Shown here one piece after another: positions 39,026 through 50,591 of a stretch of DNA of 64,000 nucleotides. The notes under the pieces are model-generated. The model had not been told where the DNA came from and searched no databases. It saw nothing but the letters and a program-made list of their open reading frames with translations. Each line of letters begins with the position of its first letter. The first letter of the stretch is position 1. The DNA lies in contig NC_059415.1 in NCBI RefSeq assembly GCF_905220565.1, positions 8,360,501 through 8,424,500 of the forward strand, read 5' to 3'. This stretch comes from Melitaea cinxia. Lineage: Eukaryota > Arthropoda > Insecta > Lepidoptera > Nymphalidae. Position numbers and translations under genes: made by a program.

Positions 39026-39063
39026 TCGTTTGCTACCACCGGGCGTCAACTAAGCTTATCGAC

Positions 39064-39075
39064 ATGAAGGCATTT
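39064..39075 (+). CDS. Cuticle-type protein gene, coding exon 1 (4 codons)
   Basis: ATGAAGGCATTT followed at once by the donor GTAAGT. It codes MKAF, the first residues of a signal peptide, and ends in phase 0. Many insect cuticle genes have such an intron inside the signal-peptide coding region. The matching acceptor is TTTTTTGCAG at 58257, after which VCLLALAVATCKA completes the signal peptide. No nearer acceptor with a signal-peptide continuation was seen. Confidence 0.75.
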
Positions 39076-39079
39076 GTAA

Positions 39080-40975
39080 GTTATTTTTATAAATTTATTT
39101 AATACGGTTGTGCGTGTACGGTTGTGTGTGTGTGAGTTGGATTCGTGTATAGGGTGTTGTTTTAAAAAAATATTAAATTACGATTTTGGTTAAAATTTTC
39201 TGTGTTAGTGTTATATTAAGTTTGGTTTTTATGAAGTTTTGGTGTAAAATAAAAATAATAATTTTAAAATAGTGCGTGGTTTAAAAATTATATTAGAAAA
39301 ATAAGTTTAAAATACGTGTAACTAAACGTCTGACAGACAAGTAGTCCCTACGTCCGTGTATGTGTGTGTGAGTGTGTGTATATGTGTTTGTTACAGTATA
39401 ATAACGAATGATTCTTAAGATTATTTTACTCAAGTCAAGTTGTCCTTCGTTTTGTTTAGATCTTAATGAGTGCGTGAAAAACACACAAAAACGATGTGTT
39501 ATAATTACTTGGATAGTCCATAATTTATTTTACGGTCTCAGAACATTCAAGTCTAAAAACGTGGTTTTAAGAAACACATTAAGTAACAATAGTAGTTGTC
39601 ACTTGAACATATACATTGTTTATGTGCAATTTTACGCTAAGGAACTATCTATTGTTCTATCAAGGAAGACCGGCAATAACATGTATTATGTGATTTATTC
39701 TCATTACAATTAAATCTGTTTCACTTATATAAAATGACAAATTATATTCATAACTAAATAGGTTCTATATTTAAAATCCGTTGAATAAAAAATACGAGAA
39801 CTCGTTTAGATATGTTCTGAAATTTTATGTCAAATACTATTATTTTTAAGGACTTGGATCTAGTTTAGGTTTTTTTTTCGCTGACACTAAAAATGTACTC
39901 ATAAAAGTTAATTCTAGAAATAATTTCGATAAAGATATTTTATTATTTAAAGTATTTTGTAAACTGGTATTTTATGATATTTTTTTCGATATTATCTAGA
40001 AAATCTTTTTCGCGGTGACATTTTACATGGCTGTAAATAAATCATCGTTATAAATTTAGTTGGAGGTCAGTGACCGTATCTCATAACAAATGTTTTCTAA
40101 ATCATCCGGTTGTCCTCGTATTCACCCTTATGACTTATTATCTTACCAGTGATTGAATGATCTTTTAGAGCTAAGTTTTTTTCTGAATAATGTAGACCTA
40201 ATAACCAATGATTCATAGAAATCAGCTCAGCAGTAATCTCAGTGACATTTATATTCATTTTTAGTATATTTGAAAACAATCTTTTGAGAATTTTGTCTCG
40301 TTAAATATATTGCACGAATTTTAACATTTTTATGCTACACTTTTTTTTTTTTGTTTTTGGATAGACATTACGTAATGTGTAAAAAGATAAATTTTATGTT
40401 GTTTAGTAGTCGTAAACAAGAAGTATAATGCGCACGTATTGAAAAGATTTATTAGGATGATAAAAGCAGGAGCGATATATAAAAGATATGACACATACAT
40501 GGACTCCAAATGCTATACGCCAAGACATCAACTTCTCAATGACTAGAGGGCTAATGAAACAGCCTGTTTATTTTCTTTAAGCGACACAATGTATATTTAA
40601 AATAACGTCTAATTTATGAAGATGATATACGTATAACGTAAATTGAACTAATTCGTTACAATTAAGTTAATTGATTTCACTTTGCCTATCGCAGTTCACT
40701 TCTGTTCGCAATTCTTCTTCTTCACATAGTAACAATAAAAATGCCGAATTAAGATAATATGTTTAACGTAACTCATATAAGAATAATTAATTAATCCCAC
40801 TAATATTAAAAATGCGAAACAATGGGCGACGTTTAGACGAACATATCTTTCACGCAAAAATACAAACTAATAGTAATGGAACTTGGTACGTAAATTTTAT
40901 CCCAACATTCCCGCGGAATCAGAAATTACTAGGATGTAACCGCGAGGAAAAGATAGCTTTATGTATGCATGCATG
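39080..40975. other. AT-rich intronic DNA
   Basis: A TG-rich microsatellite lies at about 39359-39390. No exon-like frame; the 101-codon frame at 39408-39713 has no recognisable features. Confidence 0.45.
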
Positions 40976-40977
40976 CA

Positions 40978-41270
40978 CGTATTCAGCTTGTAATATCCCA
41001 CTGCTGGGTATAGGCCTCTTTCTCCATATGGGAGAAGGATTGGAGCTTAATCCACCACCCTGCTCCATTAGGTTCAGGTTGGTGGAAGTGTTCCCTATCG
41101 GGTAACAATTGCTATCAGGTATTTATGATAACAACCGGGACCGACATCCAAACCGGAAAGGAATATTCATACAAATCCAAATATCCATCTCGAGCGGGAT
41201 TCGAACCCGCAAACTGTGCTTGTTTTAAACGACTACTCGCATCACCACACCAGAGCGGTTGTTGCGGTGA
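40978..41270 (-). mobile_element. tRNA-headed SINE, reverse copy
   Basis: AATATCCCACTGCTGGGTAT, GGAGCTTAATCCACCACC, GATAACAACCGGGACCGACA, then the reverse B-box GGGATTCGAACCCG and the head to about 41270. Confidence 0.8.
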
Positions 41271-41271
41271 T

Positions 41272-41332
41272 ATATGCAATAGTTAAATAATTATAAAATT
41301 ACTTACTATATAATTATTTAACTATTGCATAT
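41272..41332. repeat. Perfect 24-bp inverted repeat, 13-nt spacer
   Basis: Arm 41272-41295 (ATATGCAATAGTTAAATAAT and four more) is the exact reverse complement of 41309-41332. It begins right at the tRNA-like end of the SINE. Confidence 0.95.
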
Positions 41333-41707
41333 TTGATAAAATGTTAAAACTATCATCTGTAATTTTCCGGCGAGGTTTCTCATTTACATTCGTATTTTTA
41401 TCTCACAAAGATATGATATGTATTTGATACATTTGAGGTAAAAATTCGAATGGGCTCGTACAGGGTTTTACTTTTGTAATTACTAGTAAACGTTAGTTAA
41501 ACGTTCTACTGAGGAGAAAGGATTACCTCTTTTTGCTCTTAGACGTTACAAAAATGTTCCGAACAAAAAAAAGTTCTAGCGATAGTTTGTTTATTATTAT
41601 TATTACCAATCTTATTATTCCTTTTTATCTTAATCTGCGTGACCGATTCTTAGCCTCATTTTTAGGCGTAGTTCTCTATTTAATATTTACCAATTTAAAT
41701 TTCTAAA

Positions 41708-41962
41708 AATTTAAGTGAGGTAGGCCCCAGCAGAAAATATGCTGCTCAAAATCTGGAGAAGGCTGACTGGGGAAGTACCCCGACCAGACAGAAGATCGCA
41801 GCTAAGTAGTACCGTTTTCAAGCAGTGTCACGTGACCAGAGCTCCTGGAGAATTGGGGTTAGGATCGGCATCACGCTTGCGATGCTTCTGGTGTCGTAGG
41901 CGTCTATAAGCTACTGTAATCACTTACCATCAGATAAGCTGTATGATTGTTTGCCGACCTTT
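41708..41962 (-). repeat. Repeat family B, reverse copy
   Basis: GAGGTAGGCCCCAGCAGAAA to GTATGATTGTTTGCCGACCT; near full length. Confidence 0.65.
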
Positions 41963-41971
41963 CAGTCAGTC

Positions 41972-42125
41972 AGTCAGTTTAGCCTATTGCAGTCCACTGC
42001 TGGACATAGGCCTCCCCAAGTTCGCACCAGACATTCCGGTTTTCCGCAATCCTCATCCAGCCTACACCGGCAATCTTACGTAGATCGTTGGTCCAACGGG
42101 CCGGAGGACGTCCCACACTGCGTTG
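41972..42125 (-). pseudogene. RTE LINE fragment
   Basis: About 150 bp nearly identical to 21183-21335: the frame reads RSVGRPPARWTNDLRKIAGV and AYVQQWTAIG. The match breaks off at the CACACTGCG-TT point, so it is a very short 5'-truncated copy. Confidence 0.8.
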
Positions 42126-44410
42126 TTTTTTTTGCAAACCTTGATCTATGAAAATAAATGTAAAGTAACAAAAACTCGCTTCTTTAACTTTTTTCACATA
42201 AATGTGATTCTTTTTGATTATTAGATATTATAGCTGAGTATACTATAAGCCTATTTCTTCTATAATATACATGCCAGTTTCAAGGTATTAGTATTTTTGA
42301 ACTAACAAATGCGTTTATATTACGGATATAGATGAAAATTCAACAAAGGTTATCGAATGAAAAAATTGTATCGTAATAATAGTCGTTTTTTTTTCTCGCC
42401 ATAAATAAGTCGTAACACAGAAATAGTGAGAGGAAAAATCTCTAGTTTCAAAGTCGATTGAACGATTACCATTGCCCGGTTAGGAGCTCAGCCATGTGAA
42501 AATCGACTCAGGATCCAATTTATTCCTATTTGAAAAGCTAAAGGGGTGGGATGATATCGATAAATTATTATCATAAGTTATATTTTTGTTGTTAAGTTTA
42601 AAAACATCTTGACTTATTGTATTTGTTGAGAAAGGATAGACAATAATTTAATAGCCAGTCCATTCCTTAAGTTTCTATTGTATTTTAATTGGGTCTAATT
42701 TACTATAATTTTTGGAGAAATCTTATCACTTATTCACATTGTTATAGATATTAATAGGCACGATAATTACTTACGAAGCTAACGTACTAATTATTCATTT
42801 TACCTAAAATGAATAATTAGTACGTTAGCTACTTGGTAATAGTTTGTCGTTTGAAAAGTTCTTCCAAATATAATTAAAGCTGCATTCACCGTTAACTCAA
42901 TTCTTAAAGCGCAACAAGCAGACAGTTTACTTTCGCTCATATTACATATTTTATAGAAAGGCATTGTTACATTGGTTTCATTAGATATGAGAGTAAAAAA
43001 TGTATAAAAAAACGAAGTCGATTAAGTCTAAGAGAAAGGTAAATGCTCGCGGTAAACAAACATACATATCATAAGTAAAGTTTAATCGTTTGGAAATTTC
43101 GTCTATATATTACATTTTATAATTGTATATCTCAATGAGTATTTATAGATATATATATTTATAGTAATAATAAATATATATATTTTAGACTAACTGATTC
43201 AAACTACTTTTTAAAATAGGTTATATAGAATATAGGCAGTTTAATTTATTCTTATTTAATTAAAAAAAAATGAAATAAAATTTGTAAATGACATTTCAAA
43301 TGGTAAATCGAAAACACGAGCCACGGTCAAAACTTCGTGAATACCAAAAAAAAAAATTCAAAAAATATTTTTATCGATATCACTAAGACGTCACTACGAT
43401 TAAGGGAAGTTGGTTTATTTACGGATTTATATGACATGTTCTTACTTAAACCAATAAAGTACAGATTTGTATTTACGAGTATCACCGTTTAGATTTATTT
43501 TGTAAACCGTTAAATGTCTAATACGCTTCGTGCGGTGAAAGTAAACGGCAACAATGTTGAGAATACATTAGCTCAAAATTCATTTTGGAGCTATAATAGA
43601 CTTGAATAGTGCATAAGTATAACAATTTCTAGTCTAATAGAATTTATTTTTAGTCTAGAATTAACCGCGATTTTACTTCTGATGCAATTAGATATTTATC
43701 ATATTGATTACCAATGATTGTTGTCTCTTCTTGTGAAACGTAACATGATATATGACATATTAACTTCATAAATAAACACCTGTACACTTGGTAACTCTAG
43801 AACCTATGTTTATAATATGAATATGTGTTTTGTTTTAGTAAGCATTTCAAAAAATATAATTTATGGTTTTCTGGTCAAATTTTCGCTATTCGTTATCGTC
43901 TGTAAGAGAAAACGCCTTTAATAAAATGTGGTTGAAAGCCTTAATTTTTTGAGTCTGTTAATAAATATCTTAAAGCTATTATATATTTACTAGTATAATA
44001 ATTTGAAATAAAATTAATAAATTATTAAATTATATAAATTATTAAATTATATAAATTATATAAATTTTCTTCAGTAAAAAAAAAGGGTTTGAAGTTTGTG
44101 AAATGTTAATCTAGTTTTGATCTTAAGTCTACATTTATAATAATTATTAGCAAAATTTAATACATATTCGCTATATATGTATATAAATATTTATAAAAAT
44201 AATACGCTTGAAATTCTAACATGATGATTTAATTTGTATTTTAAGCATCAATAGTATTTTTTTTTAATTATTATTAAAACCTTCCGTGGGTTTTAAGGAA
44301 CATACAAAAAAATAAATTAGCCGAATTGGTCGAGCCATTCTCGAGTTATGCACTTGCCAATATTCATGTTTATTTATATAAATAATAAATAAATAAATAA
44401 ACAATAAGAC
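42126..44410. other. Anonymous AT-rich intronic DNA
   Basis: Contains the inverted repeat at 42777-42830 and a TATAAATTATTAAAT tandem at about 44012-44065. No gene seen. Confidence 0.45.
42777..42830. repeat. Perfect 26-bp inverted repeat, 2-nt spacer
   Basis: 42777-42802 (AGCTAACGTACTAATTATTC and six more) is the exact reverse complement of 42805-42830; spacer CC. Confidence 0.96.
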
Positions 44411-44460
44411 TAGCTGACCCAGCAAAAGTTGTTTTGCCATATATATTATTAACCCCCTTG
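44411..44460 (-). mobile_element. 3' end of a Helitron-like repeat
   Basis: CTAGCTGACCCAGCAAAAGT, TGTTTTGCCATATATA is the reverse of a common ...CTGGGTCAGCTAG|T terminus. How far the element extends to the right is unclear. Confidence 0.45.
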
Positions 44461-45299
44461 CAACTTGGGGTACGAAAAATAGATGTTGAAATTTTTTTGC
44501 AAAACAAGAGTTTAGCAACAAACACCGCGACACAACAATTTTATATACTAGATTTCCCTTACATACTATTTATGTGTATAAATCATTACAGTTGTTTGTA
44601 TCAAAAAGAAATTGCAATAATTCACTTTTTTATTCGAACGTATTCGTCCATTTCTAATTCTATTGAATGTTTTGTCACAATGGACGTCGATACAAGAATT
44701 TTGTACACAATAAGACCTTTTATAAACTTTTTTTTGTTATCTGTATCGAATAGTAAGATAACTTATATACTTTATATAGCTATAATTCCTTTTATTCTCA
44801 AAACTCATCACATTATAAATAATAATTATCTTTTCAAGTGTTTGTTATTATATTTTTTACTAAACCTACTATTTTTAGATCTATCAAAAAGAACACACAG
44901 TATTTTTTAAAACTACAAAGCAATTTGTTTTTTGGTTATCACGAAAAAACGTAAACTTTTTTAATTAAATCGTAACATAGCATTGAAACGTCAATTAGTC
45001 TTATATAATGGTTTAGGTTAACTTTCACGGCTTTTGTGGACTAGATCTTAGTCAGAGCTAACCTACGGAACTTGTTTTTGAAGTAGAAAGGCCGGTAAAA
45101 GGGATACACGACGTACGCGTAATAGTTGTCTGAGAATTTTACGTTCAAAACGATTCCATCTTTTATCGTCATTTGATTATTGATACCATTTAATTTAGGT
45201 TCTAATATATTTATCGATAGAATAAATAATCGCAGAAATGTATTTACGCTCACAACTTCCGAACGAGTGCACCCAGTTTGATAGTTCTTTTTTTGTATT

Positions 45300-45660
45300 A
45301 GTTAATGTAGCTTTAATGGAAAGTAATGGAAGGGGTATTGATTAGATAACATACGATATTTCCTGTTTACGTTGGTGTATATTACACACATACCTATGAT
45401 TAATTAGTATGCACTTACGTATGAATGATGTCTATAAATTTATATGAATATTTTATTCTTCATTTATTTTTATGTTATAATAATTAATTTAGCATGATCC
45501 ACTGCCATATGTCTAAAAAAGTATAAATTTTTATATTATAGTTAACTCTAGTAATATTCACATGTCGCAAAACATTATTGAAAACAATTAATTTTAATAC
45601 TTTTTTTTGCTAAGCAAAATAGTCTCTCGAAAGTTCGATTATAAGTTAAAACTATTATTG
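45300..45660. other. Anonymous AT-rich intronic DNA
   Basis: Nothing recognised. Confidence 0.4.
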
Positions 45661-45664
45661 TGGT

Positions 45665-45930
45665 TGATCGCAAAAAAAACAACTTAAATTACATGGACCA
45701 GTGATACAACGTAACGAAAAAATAGCCAAGTAAATACGCATTATTAGAAATAATTCACTTGTCAGAACTCGATTAAATTAAAATTGGACTACATGACAAG
45801 CACCACGATTTGATTAAAAAAAAGGTATATGAATAAAAAAAAATCGAAATCGTTCCACCCAGTAAAAAGTTCTGAGGTAACATACATAATCGAATTGATA
45901 ACCGTCTCCTTTTTTGAGTCGATTGAAAAT
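45665..45930 (-). repeat. Repeat family C, decayed reverse copy
   Basis: TGATCGCAAAAAAAACAACT, GTGATACAACGTAACGAAAA, AGCCAAGTAAATACGCATTA, then CCACCCAGTAAAAAGTTCTG; both ends diverged. Confidence 0.55.
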
Positions 45931-47005
45931 AATTTGTGGATGGTAAAAAAAATAACACATTACGATGCTTTCATAACGTTTCCGGAAGTCGTTAAATTTC
46001 GACTTATGTTTTTTTTTTGTTTATGTCAAAAGTAATGTAACTTCGGTGTAAGACACAATGAATTATGATGTAACGAATCAACTTCAGTTCAGTTAGCGAC
46101 AGGGTTGTCACTCACAGTATTTATAATTTTATCATATAAACATTTACTGTGATTTTGTTATAAATGTAAAGTTTTCTTTTTATAAAGACCTTATTATATC
46201 AGTTATGTTACTTTGGAAACGCTTGTAATATTAGGTCAAAAACAAATATTACAAAAATCCACACAGCGTCGCGAGAATATCATCTTTAACTGTCGTAACA
46301 AATTGAAATAATTGTTTTTCTAACAGTATGGTATACATTTTAAATTCAAATTACAAATTACACATACAAACATAATTATTACAAAAATAAAAACGAGTTT
46401 GCTTTAGACCACGCGAGTAAAGTGAAATTTCTTCAGCTCCGTCTAATTCATATCTCCCTCTTAACTTCCGTTCGCCTTGCCTGATCACACTTTTCGTAAC
46501 GCCCTCGTGACGCATTCACCAGCATACTCCCCAAGTCAAGCGTGCGTTGAGAAGCTTTACTTCAAAAACAATCAGTTTACAACCAGAAAAAAAACAATGT
46601 GTTCTTTTTAATTGACAATTGACAACGCTAGCTATAAAGAATATTATTACGACGAGTTACTCGTGTTATGTAAGATTACATTATCACAATAAGTTCAATG
46701 GCATAACAGAACCGTTGGACCGTGATCGACTCGTTCGGCTTTAGGGTTCAACTTGTAATTGAGGAAAATCAACTTGTTCCGATCCAAAATACATATACAT
46801 ACACAGATATATATTTATATGTGTGTATGTGTAAGTGTCTATATATTTATAATGAAGCAAGACAATATTTTTAAATAAATATTGTTTTTATATATATTTT
46901 TTTAGATATTTGTAGGTACCTGGGATTTATGTAGTAGAGGAAATAAAATTTAGTTAGTAATTGTTTCTTCGTAATAACTGAATCAAAATAGCAACTAAAA
47001 TATAA
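45931..47005. other. Intronic DNA
   Basis: A GC-richer stretch at 46405-46560 is unassigned. ACATAC/TATATA microsatellite-like sequence lies at 46785-46850. No exon seen. Confidence 0.4.
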
Positions 47006-47829
47006 TCTATAATATATATAAAAGCGAAAGGTCACTCACTCATCACGAAATCTCCGAAACTATAACACCTACAAACTTGAAATTTGGCAGGTAGGCTCCT
47101 TATAGGACGTAGACATCCGCTAAGAACGGATTTTACGAAACTCGACCCCTAAGGGGGTAAAACGGGGGTTGGAAGTTTGTATGAAAGTCCTATGTTTTTA
47201 AAGTAAGAGACTTGAAATTTAAAATGAATGCTCTATAGATGGTGAGAAAGTGTTTAAATAATGTATCTTTAGAAAACAACCCCTTTTTGGGGTTGAAACG
47301 GGGGATGGTACGTTGACTCACTGATCACGAAATCTCCGAAACTATAACACCTACAAACTTGAAATTTGGCAGGAAAGCTCCTTATAGAGCGTAAACATCT
47401 GCTAAGAACGAATTTTACGAAAATCGACCCCTAAGGGGGTAAAACGGGGGTTGGAAGTTTGTATCAAAGTCCTATGTTTTTGAAGTAAGAGACCTGAAAT
47501 TTAAAATGTATGCTCTATAGTTGATGAAAAGGCGTCCAAATAATGTATCTTTAGAAATCAACCCCTTTTTGGGGTTAAAACGGGGGATGGTAGGTTGACT
47601 CACTGATCACGAAATCTCCGAAACTATAACACCTACAAACTTGAAATTTGGCAGAAAGGCTTTTTATAAGGCGTAGACATCCATTAAGAACGGATTTTAC
47701 GAAACTCGACCCCTAAAGGGGTAAAACGGGGGGTTGGAAGTTTGTATGAAAGTCCTATGTTTTAGAAGTAAAAGACTTGAAATTTAAAATGTTTGCTCTA
47801 TAGATGATGAGAAGGCGTCCAAATAATGT
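47006..47829 (+). repeat. 282-bp tandem repeat array, left part (units 1-3)
   Basis: Begins A|TCTATAATATATATAAAAGC and GAAAGGTCACTCACTCATCA. The word ATCACGAAATC recurs at 47042, 47324 and 47606, a period of exactly 282 bp. Units contain CTCGACCCCTAAGGGGGTAA and CCCCTTTTTGGGGTT. Unit 3 is interrupted by the BEL/Pao element. Start and far 3' end (56279) obey Helitron terminal rules. Confidence 0.9.
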
Positions 47830-48412
47830 TGTTATGAACCAAATGTAGCAACACTAAACTATTATATTATCTATGACAGTTAGTATAGTTTACGAAATGG
47901 TTTTATCTATGAGCTGTCATTCGTCACCTTTGAATTTAAAAATTTGCATCGTTTTTTCCGGTCTCCGTATAAAAGTTACGCTTTTGTTTGTACTTGTTCG
48001 TTCTCGCGAAAAATTATCGCCTTTTGTTGATCGAACCATCCTTTGTTGTTTGAAGTAATTTAATTGTTAATAGCAAATTGTATTCCTTGTATTCCTTGTT
48101 GAATTATTGTGAAAAACGTGAGGGAACTACGCCGAACAACGGCCATTTTGATTGCTGGTTCCTGCTTCAGCCCGCCACTTCAGTTAAGTATAATTGATTA
48201 GCATTAGACGTAATGATTGGCCAATTATAGTTTGATGTTAATTAAGTTATACCTGGCGAGGCTTCACCGAACAGTATTCAGTGAAACTAAGGTAGGATTT
48301 TTATTTAAGACATTGAGTGTTAGCTCTGCGTACTGCAGACAATTGTTCGTCCCGTTCGTACCTGAGATCACGCTTCCACTCGTTTTCAATATACTCCAGG
48401 TCGGACGTAACA
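47830..48412 (+). repeat. BEL/Pao 5' LTR
   Basis: 583 bp. Contains a TATAAAAG box at about 47968-47975 that could drive genomic RNA. Open frames at 47873 and 48217 recur in the 3' LTR and are not genes. Confidence 0.95.
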
Positions 48413-48417
48413 AGTTT

Positions 48418-48435
48418 TGGTAGCAGAGCGTGGTT
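48418..48435 (+). other. Candidate primer binding site
   Basis: TGGTAGCAGAGCGTGGTT begins 5 nt after the LTR; TGG is the expected complement of a tRNA CCA end. The tRNA was not identified. Confidence 0.55.
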
Positions 48436-48873
48436 AACTTATTGTTGCTCAGTTTATTAAATTGTATGAATAAGTTAGGTCACAATTTGTTTAATTCTTT
48501 CTTTATTAAAATATTATATTTAGATACTTAAGGTCTAATATTTGGATTTGAGTTAATAACAGCTGTTGTCTTATGCTTTATTGAAGGTTAATTTCTTATA
48601 AATACTCTTGTTTGTTAGTATAAGATTAGAAATAGCTGTTTAAATGGGTATTTATCAGTAAATTCATTAATTTGTTGAGTAAATTGTGTTATTGCTTTGA
48701 ATCTAGTTTGTTGAAATATTAGATTAAAAAACTTAGTTTTAATTTTTTCTTGTATTATTACTGAAGTTATTTAAGATTTGATACTTGATTTCAATTCAGT
48801 GATAGCAGTTGTTTCATTGGAATTAATTTGATTATTGTTTGTTGTTACTGTTGTTATATCTGTGCCTTTGAAG

Positions 48874-50580
48874 ATGACTTCGACCGCGGTCACCATGGTC
48901 CGTGAATCTTGTTCAGGAATCACAGCTCAACTGAGATGGTTCAGTTCAGCGGTCGCCTTGGTGAATAGGGAAGACCGCACGGAGGCCTTAATAGACAGGT
49001 ACGAGAAATGCCCGGCTCGACTTGAACAGGTCGAGACTCTGTACCAGCGCCTCCTTCTGCACCTTGACGATGTGCCAATGGAGTCGCTTCCGAAGGAGCG
49101 ACGGGAGCAAGTCCACGAGGACTACGTCCAAATTTTGGGCCTCGCCGATGAAATCTCCCAACGCGCCCGGGAGATCTTAGCCTCGCGCGCTGGAGTACCG
49201 CCTACTAGGGCCTCTTTGAAGACTCCCGTGGGCCTTTTGACCCGACTGCCTAACCTGGATCTCCCCCATTTCGATGGTCGACTCGACGCGTGGATGGGTT
49301 TCATCGGCCTGTTCGAAAGCCTTGTGGACTCTAGGGAGGATTTGAGCCTGTCCCAAAAGCTGGCCTACCTGCTCTCAGTGCTGGATGGAGAGGCAAGGGA
49401 ATTGGTGCAGCACCTCCCGATTTGTGAAGGGAGCTATGCGGTCGCGCGGTCATTACTCACCAAGCGCTACCAAAACCAGCGCTGTCTGGCCGATGCTCAT
49501 ATCGACCAGATAATGGACATTCCTGTCGTGAGTAATACCGCCCAGTTGAGGACCAAGATGCTTAACCCCCTCGTTGCAGCTACCAATGCTCTTAGCCGCT
49601 TGGGCCTGCCGGTTGACCAGTCGTCATACTGGTTGGTGCGTATTATGCTCAAGCGGTTGCCGGTGTCCCTGAGAGCACGTTTTGAACAGGCGCACACTAG
49701 GGATGAGGCATCTCCTCTCCCTAGTTATGAGCAATTGTTGGCGTTCCTGGAGAATGAGTGTCGCATGGGCGACGTTATGGATGCGCCGGTGGGACTATCA
49801 AGCTCCGGACCCACCAACAAACGGCGCACTGCTAAAATGGCGCCAAAGGGAAGGGCGTCCCCCCGCTTTGCAGTCGCGCAGGCTGCGCGACCGGTCTGCC
49901 GGTTCTGTAAGTCCCGGGGGCACCGAACGATGCAGTGCCCGGACTTTGTAGCGTTGCATGTGGCCTCTCGTAGGCGGATTGCTAAGGCCCGAGGCTGGTG
50001 TTTCTCCTGCCTGGGGGACCACTTTCAGCGCGCTTGCCCCGACATGCACCCGTGTCCTGTTTGTGGAGGGCAACATTTAAAGGTGCTGTGCGCCAACGCA
50101 AATGGCCGCCGCGACCACCCGGGGTCGCCTTCGGGCGGGTATGAGAGCGGACACCGGGCTCAGTCCCGCAATTTGGAGTCCGGCTCACCTCCCCCCCGCC
50201 ACGCAGATTGTGCTGCTGTGGATCGCCGACATGATTCGGCGCGCAGCCCCACGGGCGGGTATGGGAGGGGGCCTCGGGTTCAATCCCGCACCTTTGTGCC
50301 CCGTTCGCCCTCACCGCACCCTCGTGACCAATCACGGTCACCTCCAGTCATTTACCACGATTACCGTGACGCACGTCCGGTACGATTGCCGTCCCCCCCT
50401 CTGGCGGAGCGTTCCCGTTTGGAGCCGCGCAACCCTCAGTACGGACGCTCCCGGCGCTACGAACCGCCGACTATGGCTCGTGGCAGTCGCCATCGAGAGG
50501 AGGGCGAGTTTAAACCACTCCCTCGTTTTGACGTGCCGTCCCGGGACAGCGGCGATAGATCGCCGCCACGCCAACATTAG
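48874..50580 (+). CDS. gag: BEL/Pao Gag polyprotein
   Basis: 568 residues from the ATG at 48874. The frame is open 13 codons further upstream, but the first 13 residues are hydrophobic and not gag-like. Middle: PNLDLPHFDGRLDAWMGF and KLAYLLSVLDGEARELV, typical of the gag core domain of Pao elements. Three zinc knuckles: CX2CX4HX4C from about residue 342 (CRFCKSRGHRTMQC), CX2CX3HX4C from about 376 and from about 394. The C-terminus is Arg/Ser/Pro-rich. Gag forms the particle and binds genomic RNA. It ends at TAG 50578-50580, and the frame continues directly into pol. Confidence 0.92.
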   Translation: MTSTAVTMVRESCSGITAQLRWFSSAVALVNREDRTEALIDRYEKCPARLEQVETLYQRLLLHLDDVPMESLPKERREQVHEDYVQILGLADEISQRAREILASRAGVPPTRASLKTPVGLLTRLPNLDLPHFDGRLDAWMGFIGLFESLVDSREDLSLSQKLAYLLSVLDGEARELVQHLPICEGSYAVARSLLTKRYQNQRCLADAHIDQIMDIPVVSNTAQLRTKMLNPLVAATNALSRLGLPVDQSSYWLVRIMLKRLPVSLRARFEQAHTRDEASPLPSYEQLLAFLENECRMGDVMDAPVGLSSSGPTNKRRTAKMAPKGRASPRFAVAQAARPVCRFCKSRGHRTMQCPDFVALHVASRRRIAKARGWCFSCLGDHFQRACPDMHPCPVCGGQHLKVLCANANGRRDHPGSPSGGYESGHRAQSRNLESGSPPPRHADCAAVDRRHDSARSPTGGYGRGPRVQSRTFVPRSPSPHPRDQSRSPPVIYHDYRDARPVRLPSPPLAERSRLEPRNPQYGRSRRYEPPTMARGSRHREEGEFKPLPRFDVPSRDSGDRSPPRQH

Positions 50581-50591
50581 GATGTTGGCGT
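50568..50591 (+). promoter_or_regulatory. Perfect hairpin with the gag stop codon in its loop
   Basis: Left arm 50568-50577 (ACGCCAACAT), loop TAGG, right arm 50582-50591 (ATGTTGGCGT). The loop contains the only stop between gag and pol. A role in recoding is inference. Confidence 0.6.

Noticed and set aside
44434..44910. 158-codon plus-strand frame
   Set aside because: AT-rich, Ile/Phe/Leu-dominated composition typical of chance frames, directly after a Helitron-like 3' end; no domain.
47873..48423. Two small genes repeated at 54547 and 54891
   Set aside because: They lie in the two LTRs; identity reflects LTR identity, not coding function.
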